A DNA stretch of 64,000 nt from Sequoia sempervirens (taxonomy: Eukaryota > Streptophyta > Pinopsida > Cupressales > Cupressaceae). The notes under the pieces are model-generated. The model was not told the origin of the DNA. It made no database searches and saw only the letters and a program-made list of their open reading frames with translations. A program made the position numbers and the translations under genes. Below, one piece after another: positions 42,536 through 55,700 of this stretch; the first letter of the stretch is position 1, and each line of letters starts with the position of its first letter. The stretch is taken from positions 214,939,565 through 215,003,564 of the forward strand of contig VDFB02358134.1 in NCBI GenBank assembly GCA_007258455.2, written 5' to 3'.

Positions 42536-43261
42536 ACAAGAGGAGAGGATAAATTCTCATTCTAAAAAGGAAAACAAAAAGAAATGAAGAGATGCAATAG
42601 AGAGCCACAACAATTTATAAATTAAGACAATGATCTTATAGTTATGAATTTATGAATTTTGTTCAATGGATATTTTGTGTGATGAATTTATGAATTTGGT
42701 TGGATGGATATTTTTAGTGACGAGAATTTACGATTTTGGTTCGATGGATATTTTTAGTGACATGAATTTATGAATTTAGTTGAATTTATGAACTTATAAT
42801 GATAAATTTATAATAGTACATATATTTTATGACTATCTACTAGATCATGATTTCTCCTGTTGGAAAAATGTAATATATATATATATATGGGTTCTAGACA
42901 TAATATGAGCTTTTTGTGAATGTTTCAAGTTTATTTTTTAGTATGTACATGTATTAAAATTGCATAGTTCTAGATCTTAAATTTTGAAATTTGTATCTAT
43001 GTACATAGTTTAGTTGAATGATGTATGCATGCAAATTATGCATCGTATTTTTTACTTTAAATGTAATATGTACATGTTAAATTTTGAAATTTGTATGCAT
43101 ATGCTCAAGTTAAATCAATGTATGTATGTGTATGTATATGTATGAACATCCTATTTAAAAAAAATTGCATGTACGTTTCAAATTTAACTATTTCTTATAA
43201 TTTTGTAAGTTTGTATGTTAATTTTGTATAATTTAATGCAGGTGAACTTATATCTGATATC
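42536..43261. other. AT-rich spacer between duplicated exons
   Basis: Repeated GAATTTATGAATTTGGTT phrases near 42645-42790 and a (TA)n microsatellite at about 42870-42888. No coding region. Confidence 0.5.
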
Positions 43262-44322
43262 ATGGATCAATTTAACATTGATGGTATCATCAATCTAGCA
43301 CCTTATACACCTCCACCTCCACCCTAGGCTCCACCTCCCCTCCACCCCCTCCACCTAATATCCCACCTCCACCACCCGCTAGATTTGATGAGGGTCACTT
43401 GCGAGCACATATAAATGATCAAGTGGAATCCATTCAAAATGAAATGAATGCTATGCAAAATCAAGCATTGATTCCACCACACGTGAGACATTTTTCATCT
43501 GCGATGCAAAATGTTGTGGATGCCATTAGGACTATTGATTCTTATTTAGATAGACATCGGTGAGAAAGAGAGCAGATGAGACAATTTTATGCAGACGGTC
43601 TCTAGTATAAACAAATTTTAGACCTTAAAATAATTAAAGCCCATCTAGCCCGTTATTTTATTGACCATGTTAGTCGACAACCTATTTCTCCCAATAAATC
43701 TATAATATCCATGAGGTGGTGTATACATCCACAAAATGAGTGCACATTTTTGGGATCAATGGTACATATAGTATTTGGCAGTCCACCACATGCTAAACTG
43801 GAGGTCCCATTGTATTTTTTGAGGAAATTATATGTAGAATTTTTTATGAGGAAAAAGTCCAATTATTTTTATTTTAAATCATTTCATGGTGTTGGTGGTG
43901 GCATGCCACAACAAAGGTTAGGGGAAAGGGCTGATCCCCAATTCCCTGTGCATGCACAACCCTTGTTGCTCATCTTGGTCCTACCATTCCCGCACCTATG
44001 CATCAACATGCAGTGGTATCAACATTAGGATCCCTTAGTATGCTCGCAGGAGACCTTGATCAACATGCTTCTATGATAGCGGGTAGGGAGCATAGAGATG
44101 GCGATGATGGATGAGTGTTTTATGGAGTTGGTCCTAGTACCATTCAAAGAGTGTCGAGACCACATGTATATACTATTTTCCATCAGTTATGCTATGGACC
44201 CGATCAAACCACACCTAGTTCGGGTGGACGTGGAGATTCTGGTGGTTCATTTGGTCGCCTCAATTCATTTGTAGAATTTCTTACAGTAGACCATCACCCT
44301 GAGGACAGTGTGACACAGGTAT
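43262..44322 (+). pseudogene. Proline-rich exon copy 2 and following body of gene 2
   Basis: Starts MDQFNIDGIINLAPYTPPPP, then frameshifts within a CCACCT-rich run, and continues with FDEGHLRAHINDQVESIQNE and SSAMQNVVDAIRTIDSYLDR, clearly homologous to the exon at 42243. Downstream open stretches (43711-44028 and 44115-44324) include SMVHIVFGSPPHAKLEVPLY and GGRGDSGGSFGRLNSFVEFL, ending near a GT at 44322. Several stops and shifts make it a pseudogene. No domain recognised. It reads toward the transposase gene, from which element D now separates it. Confidence 0.45.
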
Positions 44323-44453
44323 AAATATGCATCTACATGTCGAATTTATAAGAATTTTAATGAATGTATATATCAAAGAAAAGTTTGCAATACATTTTAA
44401 CAATCAAATTGTTTGGTGTACATATGACACTAACGATGGGGCAATCATTTGCT

Positions 44454-45320
44454 CTACGAGTACATACATCAACACCAGTCCTAGTCGGCAACCCTTATGG
44501 GGTATTTTGATTTCAATTTTTTAAATTATATATGAAATAATTTTTAACTTGAGTTTTAAATTTATAATTGAATCATGAACATATGTTTTAAATATTTATG
44601 TTGGTTTAAGGGATTCAATCGACTTCCACGTCGATTCCACACAAGGGGTTGTCAAGCACTCCTCCACTATCAAGCGTCGTGGATCAGGGGAAGGTACATG
44701 TATATTGTAGATTGTTTAACTTACATTAGTATAGTTACAATTCTGAATTTTGAATTCACTATATATTAAATGTGCATGTACACTTGTAAATATTATAAGT
44801 GTTAAATGTCTATATATATGTCTAGGTTGATACAACAATGAGAATGGGCATCAGACAAACATTAGATGTTGTGGCTACTCGTGAGGCCTCTGAATTTCAG
44901 GTTGTTTAAAAAAAATTCTACACAAAATGTGCAAACTTGAATATATATATTAACCTAATTCAATTATATATGCTTTAATTTTGATCTTGTAGGACTTTGT
45001 TAACTTGCAACTTTCTACCATGACTCAGACATAGTTACACCTCCAGGAGGACATGTAGAGTAGGCTCCAGATATCATGGTAATTTAAATTTTTTATTATA
45101 TTTAAATTCAATTAGAAATTACATATTCTGAATAACTTTAATTTTAAATTTTAAATTGAATATATATATATATATATATAATATGAGCTAATACATGTTT
45201 TAAATTCTTTTTCTTTTATAGCATGAGACACATCTTGTAGTTGAGCATGTACAAATAGGTCTTGGAGTAAAGGGTGCACAACCTCAAAATACAGTACAAT
45301 TTCAATATGACAAATTATAA
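44454..45320 (+). pseudogene. Putative later exons of transposon gene 2
   Basis: Short conserved-looking blocks between AT-rich introns. One at about 44830-44900 reads TTMRMGIRQTLDVVATREAS and EFQ. The next begins DFVNLQLSTMTQT at about 44995. One at about 45222-45318 reads HETHLVVEHVQIGLGVKGAQ. Intron-like gaps end in TGTAG or ATAG. The last two exons follow after element D (57398-57619). Boundaries are approximate. Confidence 0.35.
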
Positions 45321-45358
45321 ATTAAATTGAATTAAATCATTTTTAATTGTAGACTTAC

Positions 45359-48300
45359 TGTTAGCAATCAGATATGTACCCTGTGTCGGATTTGCAAAAT
45401 CAGACTATCTATTGAAACATGGAAACTCTTTTCAAATGTGTGTGATCTATGTGAAAAGAGAATCTCTAGAGTGAGTTGGTTCTCTGAATGATGGATCCTA
45501 TTCTAAGTAATTTTCTGGGAAAAGGGATAGAGGAAATGAGATAAATTAAAACCTATGACTTAAGGGACTTTTAGAATTGATAATGATTTAATGATGATTC
45601 TGATATTCTTTAATGATGATTCTGATATTCTTCTCACAAACAGCTTCCAGAAATCAACAATATCTCACAACCTCTCATGAACAATCAACACATAAATAAT
45701 TTGTATGAAGATTTGAGTTTAAACACAACATGCAACCTGTATCTAATGAAATTTCTGCACTAAAATTGCAACTCTAGGACATGATAAGGATTTTGCAAGC
45801 ATAAATCACAATACAACATCAAACTAAAACTACAAAAAGCACAAAATTGAGAAGTAGGAATGCTGCTTCTATTCAACTGTAGGAGTATGCCCAAAATGTA
45901 AAACTAAGTACAAAGGAAGTTTACAAGCTCAAAAATGTGTATGAGCAAGAAACTAAAATATGAACTCCCTAGAAAAACTAAGTTTTCTTCAAGATATATC
46001 TCCAAAACCCTAATCCAAGCTCAATAAGAAAGCTCAAGGAAAGGTATCAAAAACTGCCTCAAAAGTCTGCACAAAAGTGAAAAAAACACACTTTTTGCAG
46101 ATACATACTGAAAAGCCTCTCAAAATAGCCCAAATCTACTTTTAGAGAAAAAAAACACGTTATCTCTACAGCAGGAATCTCAAATCTGACCCAAGGAAAA
46201 AGCAAGAAATTTGCTAAAAAAAGCGAAGAATTAAAGCAATTTATAAAATATCGCTTTAATCCTGCTTTACATGGCTTGCAGATTTTATATCCTCACAATT
46301 AGATTTATTTTTTTGCATTTAAAGATTTTGGAAATCTCTTGCAATAATACAACTTATCTCTCCAATACAATCTTGATTTTCTTAAAAAATCATAAAATAT
46401 AAGATGCATCTCCTATCCATATCCTAATTGATTTCTTAAAAATCAATCTGAAAACAAAATAAACACTAAGTCATAAGTGCAATGATTTTACAATTTTTAT
46501 TGATTTCCCACAAAATCAATTAAAATCAAGGATATTTATCACTATCCATTTCTTACTAAGGCACTATTAATCACAAATCCCTAAAGTCTATAGCCCCTTA
46601 CATTGCCAAAAAATTAATCAAATAAGCCTAAGGACTTAGGAAAATGGCACCACCATATTCACAAGGCTCGACCTAGGCATTGAAAATCGGCCACATGACA
46701 CATTCAACTTGGAACATTTGATAATTAATGTGAAATAAAATAGGCCCCAAGTTCGAGCAAGGTCAACATGGAAAAAACAAGGGAGAACCCTAAATCACTT
46801 CATTTCATCTTTGTGACTCTTGGGAAAAATGCTTTGCAAGTAGCACCACCATGAGAAGGTTGGGGTTTCAGCTTTGAGACTTGATTCAAGCTCCCTCGTC
46901 TTCGATTTTGATCACATTCAGACTCTACTTCTTAATGGTAAGCTCATCTGTCATTTACTTGATTCCACTCATTCTTGGCTTCTTTGATGAGAATGAAGGC
47001 CCCACTGGTCACGGCTATATCATACTTCTAATGCATTTTTTCCATCTTTGTACTCTTCTCCTCACTGGCCGCCAACTTATGAGCTAGGGTTCTATTTTTT
47101 GAAGAAGATTTGAGCTCCATGCTGGCTGCTATTGTCGAATCTCCATGTTCTCTAATGGTAAGAATTCTTTGAGAGTTTCCTATGAGTTCTCTGTGACTTC
47201 TTGCTTCATTTTCCACATAAATTTCTCAGCTTTCGCTGCGGCATAAACACAATTTCTGATGTATTTTGGTTATTCAACATTTTGTGTGTTGATGCCATAT
47301 CATTGGCCGCCATAATTGAGCTTGACTTTGAATTTTGAAAGGTCTGTGAGCTTGACTGAGGGTTATGTATTCCTCTATAGGCAACAATGGTAAGCCTTCT
47401 ACTCCCTATTGTTTTCATTCCAGTAAAAGAAAGCTTACGAAGCTTCCCATTTTTGCAAAAGGTTGATCTGTAACTCCGTAGCCATATGTAGGTTGTTCCA
47501 TTACATGCTCTTATTAGGCATTCTGAGACTAATCTGGGCTCAACCCATGATGGTTTTCTACTCCTCTTGCATTTTCTTCTATGATCCATGTCTAAACCCT
47601 TACATGGGTAAACTGTATTTTGAAGAACATGTTTATTTGGATGCATTTCCTGTTATATTCAAGCTCGACTATGAGAGCACTGAATAAATATTTTTTCCTG
47701 ACAAAACCCCACCTGGGTATATGATATTCTGAAGAACACACATTTCTATTACGTTTCTATTGAAAACCCTCACATGGGTATCTTGAAAATAGTAAGAAAT
47801 TTGTATATTTTGATATTCAAAACCCTAATGTGGGTATTCTACAAATCATGGCAAATCTGCATTCTGAGTAAAAATTTGCATCCGGGTATTTATAAAAACT
47901 TGAAAGAATCTTCTCATTTCTGTATTTTGTCAAGAACCCATGTGGGTGTTCATGAAAATGAAACTATTTTCTTTTTAAATTTCAAAACCCCAATGTGGGT
48001 ATTCTGAAAATGAAAGAAATCTATCTTTTAAGGAGAATAATGTGTATTCTGGGTCTCTCCAAAATTTGAGCTCGAACCCTTCATTGCATTTCATTTGTAT
48101 TCAGAATTTTGTAAAAACCCCTATATGGGTAAATGTTACTTTGAAGGATACTACACTTTTGAGACAAAAAAATCATATGGGTACTTGTGATTTCTGTATT
48201 TAGCTCCAAACCCAATGTGGGTATTTGACATACTCAAAATTGTAAATCTATAGCTCTGTTTTATCTTTGTAAAACCATATGCTTGCTTCCTTCTGTTAAG

Positions 48301-50026
48301 ATACAAACTTTTATAAGCTTTGCACTATGTAAAAAGATGCTTCCCTTGTATGAAAACACAATCTTCTTTTTGCATAAGACATCTCCATTGATTCTGAAAG
48401 AGGAAACTCGATAGCTTTGAATGATAAACAAAAAAACACTTCAAATCCCTGTTGTATTCCTCTTGGGACAACAAACTAAGCCTTCAGGAAAAATGCAAAA
48501 CATGTGTTGAAACCTTTCATTCCTGAAGGTGGCCAATGTGATTTCACTTTACTCTCACCTTCCTATGATCAAAATATTTTAGGCCTGTTGTTTTAAGAGA
48601 ATGACCACCTCATCTTTTGTTGTATAATTGATTGCTTGTAGGGTCAAAACTCATGAAATGTAAGCAAGGAAAAAGAGTCTACATTTTGAATCTTTGTAAT
48701 CCACACACTTTCTGTACTTCCCTTCAGTATTCTTGGTGGGTTAATGTCTTCTATATGAAACTCTTCATGCATTTTTATGCTCCATTTAATAAAAAATTGT
48801 ATCATGCACTTGCTCTCTTCTCAAATGAAAATATGAAACAATGCTCCTTGTTGAGGCATTATGTATTTCTATTCACTATCATTGCTTAAAGATAGAATAC
48901 TGTTGTAATATCATGAAACAAGATGCATAACAACACCCATGACAGAAAAATGCAAACTGTACAACAATACCTGTGATTTACAATTATGAAAATGATGTAT
49001 TCCAGTTGAATTGATTGACCTCATTTAAACCTATTGTTCACCTATAGCTTTGAGGAAGCATACTTGATTGTTATGAGTGAACAGTTAGCTTAATAACTTG
49101 ATGGATGAACTCTATTTTACTCTTCCAGTTGTATATTTCCTTTCTTGATGAACATGATGATTGCACTCCTTCTCTTAGCCCCATCTGTAATGTATAAGGG
49201 GCCATATTCTGAGCTCTACCTTTGTGGGAGCCCCTTTTTTCCCACATGCTTGGTCTTCAAAAGATAATCAGCTACATGACTTTTCCTATACCTACACAAG
49301 GAAACAAACGATGTTAGCATAAAAACAATGTATGATGGTGATGTTCTCTCTTTTTAGTTCATGTTTATATTCCTTCCTTTAGTTGGTTCTATGCATTGCA
49401 AAAAGTGAATTATATGTCTGTTGGTAGAGATTAATGTAGTATAACTCATATCCAGAGCTCTTAATTGACACCCCTCTCAATCTCTTGTAGGCACACCCAA
49501 GAGTGAAAGTAGGAGGGAGCATGCAACAAGCTTCTCAACTGAAGATGTAGAATCAGGAAATGATGAATATGTCTTCTGCTATATCTTTCATTTCTTTTAC
49601 CTTCATCTGTATAGTTTACTTTCCGTAATGAATGGAATTAGCTAAAACCACGGCTAGTGTGGATAGTAAATTTCTTCTTTCATTTCCATTCTGAAAGAAA
49701 TACATTGAAATGGAATGTTGTACTTGTCATTTTTATTCTTGCAATCAAATGAACATATTGTAATGTGAATCATTTCATGAAATAAACGAAAGCATTATGT
49801 TATGCTTTATCATTTCTATATTCAGTTTTGTACTCCATTTTGTTTTGCAAAAACATGAGTAATATTTCTGAAACTCAATTTTCTCAAACACTTGCATAAC
49901 TATCACTTGATAAATAAAGTGTAAACAACACTTGAGCATAAACATAAATAACTATTCTTTCCACCTTAAGATATAACAATATTTAATTAGCTCCACCAAT
50001 TGAGCTGTAGCAAAAAATTGGTAACA
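45359..50026 (-). repeat. Element D 3' LTR (left on plus strand)
   Basis: 4,668 bp, unusually long. It contains a dispersed array of AACCC-N4-6-TGGGTATT units (47590-48235). The internal open frames are not conserved in meaning between the two LTRs and are not called as genes. Confidence 0.9.
47590..48235. repeat. AACCC...TGGGTA repeat array in element D LTR
   Basis: About ten copies of an interrupted palindromic core such as AAAACCCCAATGTGGGTATT, spaced about 50-120 bp, often followed by CTGAAAATGA-like text. The same array is at 54919-55560 in the other LTR. Confidence 0.8.
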
Positions 50027-50327
50027 TTTTGGTGATTTCCACTAAATGCTTGCCAGCTAAGCATTAGATCAGTTTCCTTTAAAACTCCATTGGGTGCAGA
50101 GTCAAATTTGTCCCTTCATCAAACTCAAAAAACTTGAACAACAACACTTCAAACAGTAGCAAAACAAAACAAAACAAAGCAAAAAGAAAACTAAAAGGCC
50201 CTGGTGGCCAACAGAACATGTGCAACAGCGCTTAGGGAAAAGAAAACTACTAAAAAGAAATGTGCGTAACACACTTATTTGCTGAAAACGCTATATCTAA
50301 CCTACTCTAACTAGCCAGAGTAGCTGG
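50027..50327. other. Element D interior, 3' untranslated part
   Basis: No ORF. The sequence next to the LTR is only weakly purine-rich on the minus strand (AGTGGAAATCACCAAAA), a poor polypurine tract. Confidence 0.4.
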
Positions 50328-52450
50328 TCAAACAAAACCATTCACTGATTGGGTGAAATAGCTGCCCTTTCTACATAATATTTGATGTTTGACACAATTT
50401 TGGACAGCTACATGAAAAATAACAAAGGATGAAAGGCCATGAAATAGTTGTACCACACCTTGAAGAACGTATACAAGCTTACTAACCTCTTCATATGGAA
50501 TATAATCATTACTAACCCGAAGTGGCGAAGTGACTTGAGTTTGTTCTCCTTCAGCCGTACTTTCATGCTTGGGCTCAACCATGATAGGAACCCTCTTGTT
50601 GGCCTCCATCTCTGCAATGTGTCTAATTGGACATCCCGTCGACAAGACAAATTTGGAACTGTTTCCTCTTATTTCACTCTTGTCAACTACCTCACCAACC
50701 ATAACTACTTCTTGCCTTGGTTGAATCATGCATTCAACCTCACGCTCCTCCACAACCGGCCTGCCCTCATTTATTTGCTCACAGATTAGTATTTTTCCTA
50801 AATGGCTCTCATCATTTTGCTTCTCAGAACTAAGCATTTGGTCATTACAAGAATTCAACAGAGTGGAAAGCTCTCTACAAGTTGAATAGTTAGGATCTTG
50901 GCAATCAAGCATGCTAGATTTGGAAACAAAATTGTCACTTTTCTCCTCAAACTGAATTGAGGTCTCAACCTCATCCTTGTACTTATGAATTGGTAGTACA
51001 TCCTTTTTCGCAACATCCCCTGGTTGTCCCAAATCAATGGGTAAGTTGGGGACCAACATGCTATCCTTAACAAAAAAATGGTAATTCATCAAATAAATCA
51101 ATCACAACTTGTGAACTATCGACCATTCCTTGATTTAAAATTTGTAGCTCTTCAACCATAGCCTCCTCTTTCTCTTGCAATAGTTGTTCTTGATTTTCGA
51201 GCTCCTCCTCATCACTGTACCAGCTGGATACCTCAAAATAATCATCAATATTTTGTTGTGCCAACCCTTTTGTACATGTAGCACTCATGTGACCAACTAA
51301 TAAAGGGGAACAATTAGCAACAACCTTTTGCTGTCAATCAACCTCCTGCACTAGTTGATTTCTAAAAAAATTATCCTCCTTTAACAAACAAGGAAGCTCT
51401 TTAGTGTAAACATTGACAGATTCACCATGAGAAGTCCTTTCTTGTTCGATCTTCTGCTTCTCTAACCGATATTCCTCCATAGATATATGCAATAAATTTA
51501 CATTTTTGGCTTCTTCCATGGTGAATGATGAGTCATTTTCCAAGATAATAGGTCTATCCTTATAAAGGAAAATAGTGGTAGGACAATCAGATCTATCTAG
51601 CTGGGAAACTTGGGGAAACTTTGGAGTTTCCTAGAGGAAAAGAGGCTGCTTTCTAATGGACTGGTCTCGAATGCTAGCAGCCTCCTTGGAAAAATAAAAA
51701 ATTCTAAAACTTGGGATTTTGATTTTCTGGGGAGTCTTTTTGCATTCAAAACCAATCTCTTAGAGAGGAAAAGGTTTTTCAATTGGTTGGTTTTGAAGCA
51801 TAACAAGTTCAAAATGTTCCAACCTAGGTTCTTGCAAAGGCAAGGAATCTCTAAAGCCATGAATTTTGATCCTAGGAGGGTTAGGAGGCTCATTTTTCAT
51901 AAAACTTGGAAATTTAAACTTACGAACCTCTTCTTGAATAGGATGTTTTGAAATGGAAGGAGATTTTAGGGTTTCATGCCTTTGAAACTGAGCAAGCAGA
52001 AGCTTTGTTTATGCAGCTGCCTCCCTCTCCAAATCCTCCTCAAACTGAGTTCTTTGGGCCTCTAACTCCTGCTTCTGGTGCTAATTATACTCATGCTACT
52101 TCTTAATCTCCTCTAGCTGACTCATGTAACCAAGCAGTGTGCTCTTTATACTTGCAATCTCCCCCTGTTGATCTATTTCATTCATTTTCCTTTCATAGTT
52201 TAGCTTTATTTCTTTGAAACTCAAGTCTTCAATCACTTGGGACTGATTTTGAACATATGAGGGATGAGATGAAAAATGGGCAAGGGTGGGTGGGTGGTAA
52301 CTACACTGTGCATGCTAGTTTTGAAAAGCCATGGAATTGAAATTAGCAACATGATTATGCGGATATGGCTGATACAAAGATGGGTAAGCAGGTGTTTCAG
52401 GGTTTTCATGATATGACGGATGGTATGACATATTAATATGAAACATTGAC
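50328..52450 (-). pseudogene. Decayed long ORF of element D (coiled-coil, gag position)
   Basis: Minus-strand coding traces in several frames. Near 52450 a Tyr/Pro/His-rich start (MSYHPSYHENPETPAYPSLY) is followed by a charged helical stretch at about 52240-52020 (KLNYERKMNEIDQQGEIASI and QELEAQRTQFEEDLERE). Further segments are EEYRLEKQKIEQERTSHGES (about 51460) and QLLQEKEEAMVEELQ (about 51185). The last open frame, 51101-50328 (257 aa), is acidic and unrecognised. Stops and shifts break it. Its position suggests a gag-like or structural protein, but no Gag motif, zinc knuckle, protease or reverse transcriptase was seen. Confidence 0.45.
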
Positions 52451-52689
52451 ATGCTTGTTCATTTGAAGGCTTAAAAACAAGCAAAAATCAGAATCTTTTA
52501 AGAGCATACCAGCACTTGATCTGGTTTGTACTTTTCTCATGCGCAGGCTGCACTAAGTCTGCATGCAAAATCAGAATTGGAGTCGCCAGGTATATTGAAA
52601 AGAGCCTCCAAAAGGTAGAATAACCTACTACATACACCAAACAAAAACTTTAAAACATTAAAAACTTCTCTGAAATTTATTTTCAGAGT

Positions 52690-52710
52690 CCCACCGGGCG
52701 TGCCAAAAAC
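52690..52710 (-). other. Primer-binding site region of element D
   Basis: On the minus strand TTGGCACGCCCGGTGGGAC lies five or so bases after the LTR end, a primer-binding sequence common in plant Gypsy-type elements. The tRNA is not named here. Confidence 0.65.
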
Positions 52711-55700
52711 TGTTAGCAATCAGATATGCACCCTGTGTCAGATTTGCAAAATTGGACTATCTGTTGAAACATGGAAACTCTTTTCAGATGTGGGTGATCT
52801 ATGCAAAAAGAGAATCTCCAGAGTGAGATGGTTCTCCGAATGATGGATCCTATTCTAAGTAATTTTATGGGAAAAGGGATAGAGGAAATGACTGAAATTA
52901 AAACCTATGACTTAAGGGACTTTCAGAATTGATAATGATTTAATGATGATTCTAATTTTCTTCTCACAAACAGCTTTCAAAAATCAACAATATCTCACAA
53001 CCTCTCATGAACAATCAACACAAATAATTTGCATGAAGATTTGAGTTTAAACACAACATGCAACTTGTATCTAATAAAATTTTTACACTAAAATTGCAAC
53101 TCTAGGACATGATAAGGATTCTGCAAGTAGAAATCACAATACAACATGAAACTAAAACTGCAAAAAGCACAAAATTGAGAAGTAGGAATGTTGCTTCTAT
53201 TCAACTGTAGGAGTATACCCAAAATCTGAAACTGAGTACAAAAGAAGTTTACAAGCTCAAAAATGTGTATGAGCAAGAAACTAAAATATGAACTCCCCAG
53301 AAAAAAACTAAGTTTTCTTCAAGATATATCTCCAAAACCCTAATCTGAGCTCAATAAGAAAGCTCAAGGAAAGGTATCAAAAACTGCCTCAAAAGTCTGC
53401 ACAAAAGCGTAAAAACACACTTTTTGCAAATACCTACTGAAAAGCCTCTCAAAATAGGTCAAATATGCTTTTAGAGCAAAAAAAACACATTATCTCTCCA
53501 ACAGGAATCTCAAATCCGACCTAAGGAAACAACAAGAAATCTGCTAAAAATAGCGAAGAATTAAAGCAATTTATAAAATATCGCTTTAATCCTGCTTTAC
53601 ATGGCTTGCAAATTTTATATCCTCACAATTAGATTTATTTTTTGCATTTAAAGATTTTGGAAATCTCTTGCAATAATACAACTTATCTCTCCAATACAAT
53701 CTTGATTTTATTAAAAAATCATAAAATATAAGATGCATCTCCTATCCATATCCTAATTGATTTCTTTAAACTCAATCTGAAAACAAAATAAACCCTAAGT
53801 CATAAGTGCAATGATTTTACAAATTTTATTGATTTCCCACAAAATCAATTAAAATCAAGAATATTTATCATTATCCATTTCTTACTAAGGCACTATTAAT
53901 CACAAATCCCTAAAGTCTATAGCCCCTTACATTGCCAAAAATTTAATCAAATAAGCCTAAGGACATAGGCAAATGGCACCAACATATTCACAAGGCTCGA
54001 CCTAGGCATTGAAAATCAGCCACATGACACATTCAACTTGGAACATTTGATAATTGATGTGAAATAAAATAGGCCCCAAGTTCGAGCAAGGTCAACATGG
54101 CAAAAACAAGGGAAAACCCTAAATCACTTCATTTCATCTTTGTGACTTTTGGGGAAAATGCTCTACAAGTAGCGGCACCATGAGAAGGTTAGGGTTTTAG
54201 CTTTGAGACTTGATTCAAGCTCACTCATCTTCCATTTTGATCACATTCGGCCTCTACTTCTTAATGGTAAGCTTGTCTATCATTTTCTTGATTCCACTCA
54301 TTCTTGGCTTCTTTGATGAGAATGAGGGCCTCACTGGCCGCGACTATATCATACTTCTAATGCATTTTTTCCATCTTTGTACTCTTCTCCTCACTGGCCG
54401 CCAACATATGAGCTAGGGTTCTATTTTTTGAAGAAGATTTGGGCTCCATGTTGGCTGCTATTGTCGAATCTCCATGTTCTCTGATGGTAAGAATTCTTTG
54501 AGAGTTTCCTATGAGTTTTCTGTGACTTCTTGCTTCATTTTCCACATAAATTTCTTGGCTTTGGCCACGGCATAAACACAATTTCTGATGTATTTTGGTG
54601 ATTCAACGTTTTGTGTGTTGATGCCATATCATTGGCCGCCATAATTGAGCTCGACTTTGAATTTTGAAAGCTTTGTGAGCTCAACTGAGGGTTATGTATT
54701 CTTCTACAAGAAACAATGGTAAGCCTTCTACTCCATGTTGTTTTCATTTCAGTAAAAGAAAGCTTATGAAGCTTCCCATTTCTACAAAAGGTTGATTTGT
54801 AACTCCATAGCCATATGCAGGCTACGCCATTACATGCTCTTATTAGGCATTCTGAGACTAATTTGGGCTCAACCCATGATGGTTTTCTACTCCTTATGCA
54901 TTTTCTTCTATGATCCATGTCTAAACCCTTACATGGGTAAACTGTATTTTGAAGAACATGCTTATCTGGATGCATTTCCTATTATATTCAAGCTCAACTA
55001 TGAGAGAACTGAATAAATCTTTTTTCCTGACAAAACCCCACTTGGGTATATGATATTCTGAAGAACACACATTTCTATTTCCTTTTTGTTGAAAACCCTC
55101 ACATGGGTATCTTGAAAATAGTAAGAAATCTGCATATTTTTATATTCAAAACCCCAATGTAGGTATTCTAGAAATCATGGCAAATCTACATTTTGAGTAA
55201 AAATCTGCATCTGGGTATTTATAAAAACTTGAAAGAAACTTCTCATTTCTATATTTTGTCAAGAACCCATGTGGGTGTTCATGAAAATGAAACTATTTTC
55301 TTTTTAAATTTCAAAACCCCAATGTGGGTATTCTGAAAATGAAAAAAACCTGTCTTTTAAGGAGAATAATGTGTATTTTGGGTCTCTCAAAAATTCAAGC
55401 TCGAACCCTTCATTGCATTTCATTTGTATTCTGAATTCTGTAAAAACCCCTATATGGGTAAATGCTACTTTGAAGAAGACTACATTTTTGAGACAAAAAA
55501 ATCATATGGGTACTTGTGATTTTTGTATTTAGCTCCAAACCCAATGTGGGTATTTGACATACTCAAAATTGAAAATTTGTAGCTTTGTTTTATCTTTGTG
55601 ACAACATATGCTTGCTTCCTTCTGTTAAGACATAAAATTTTATAAGCTTTGCACTTTGTAAAAATATGCTTCCCTTGTATGAAAACACAATATACTTTCT

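Noticed and set aside
46881..47687. Open frames on both strands in element D LTR (for example 146 codons at 47206-47646)
   Set aside because: Present in both LTRs but carrying several frame-neutral changes and no recognised domain; could be a captured gene scrap, but support is too thin to call a gene.
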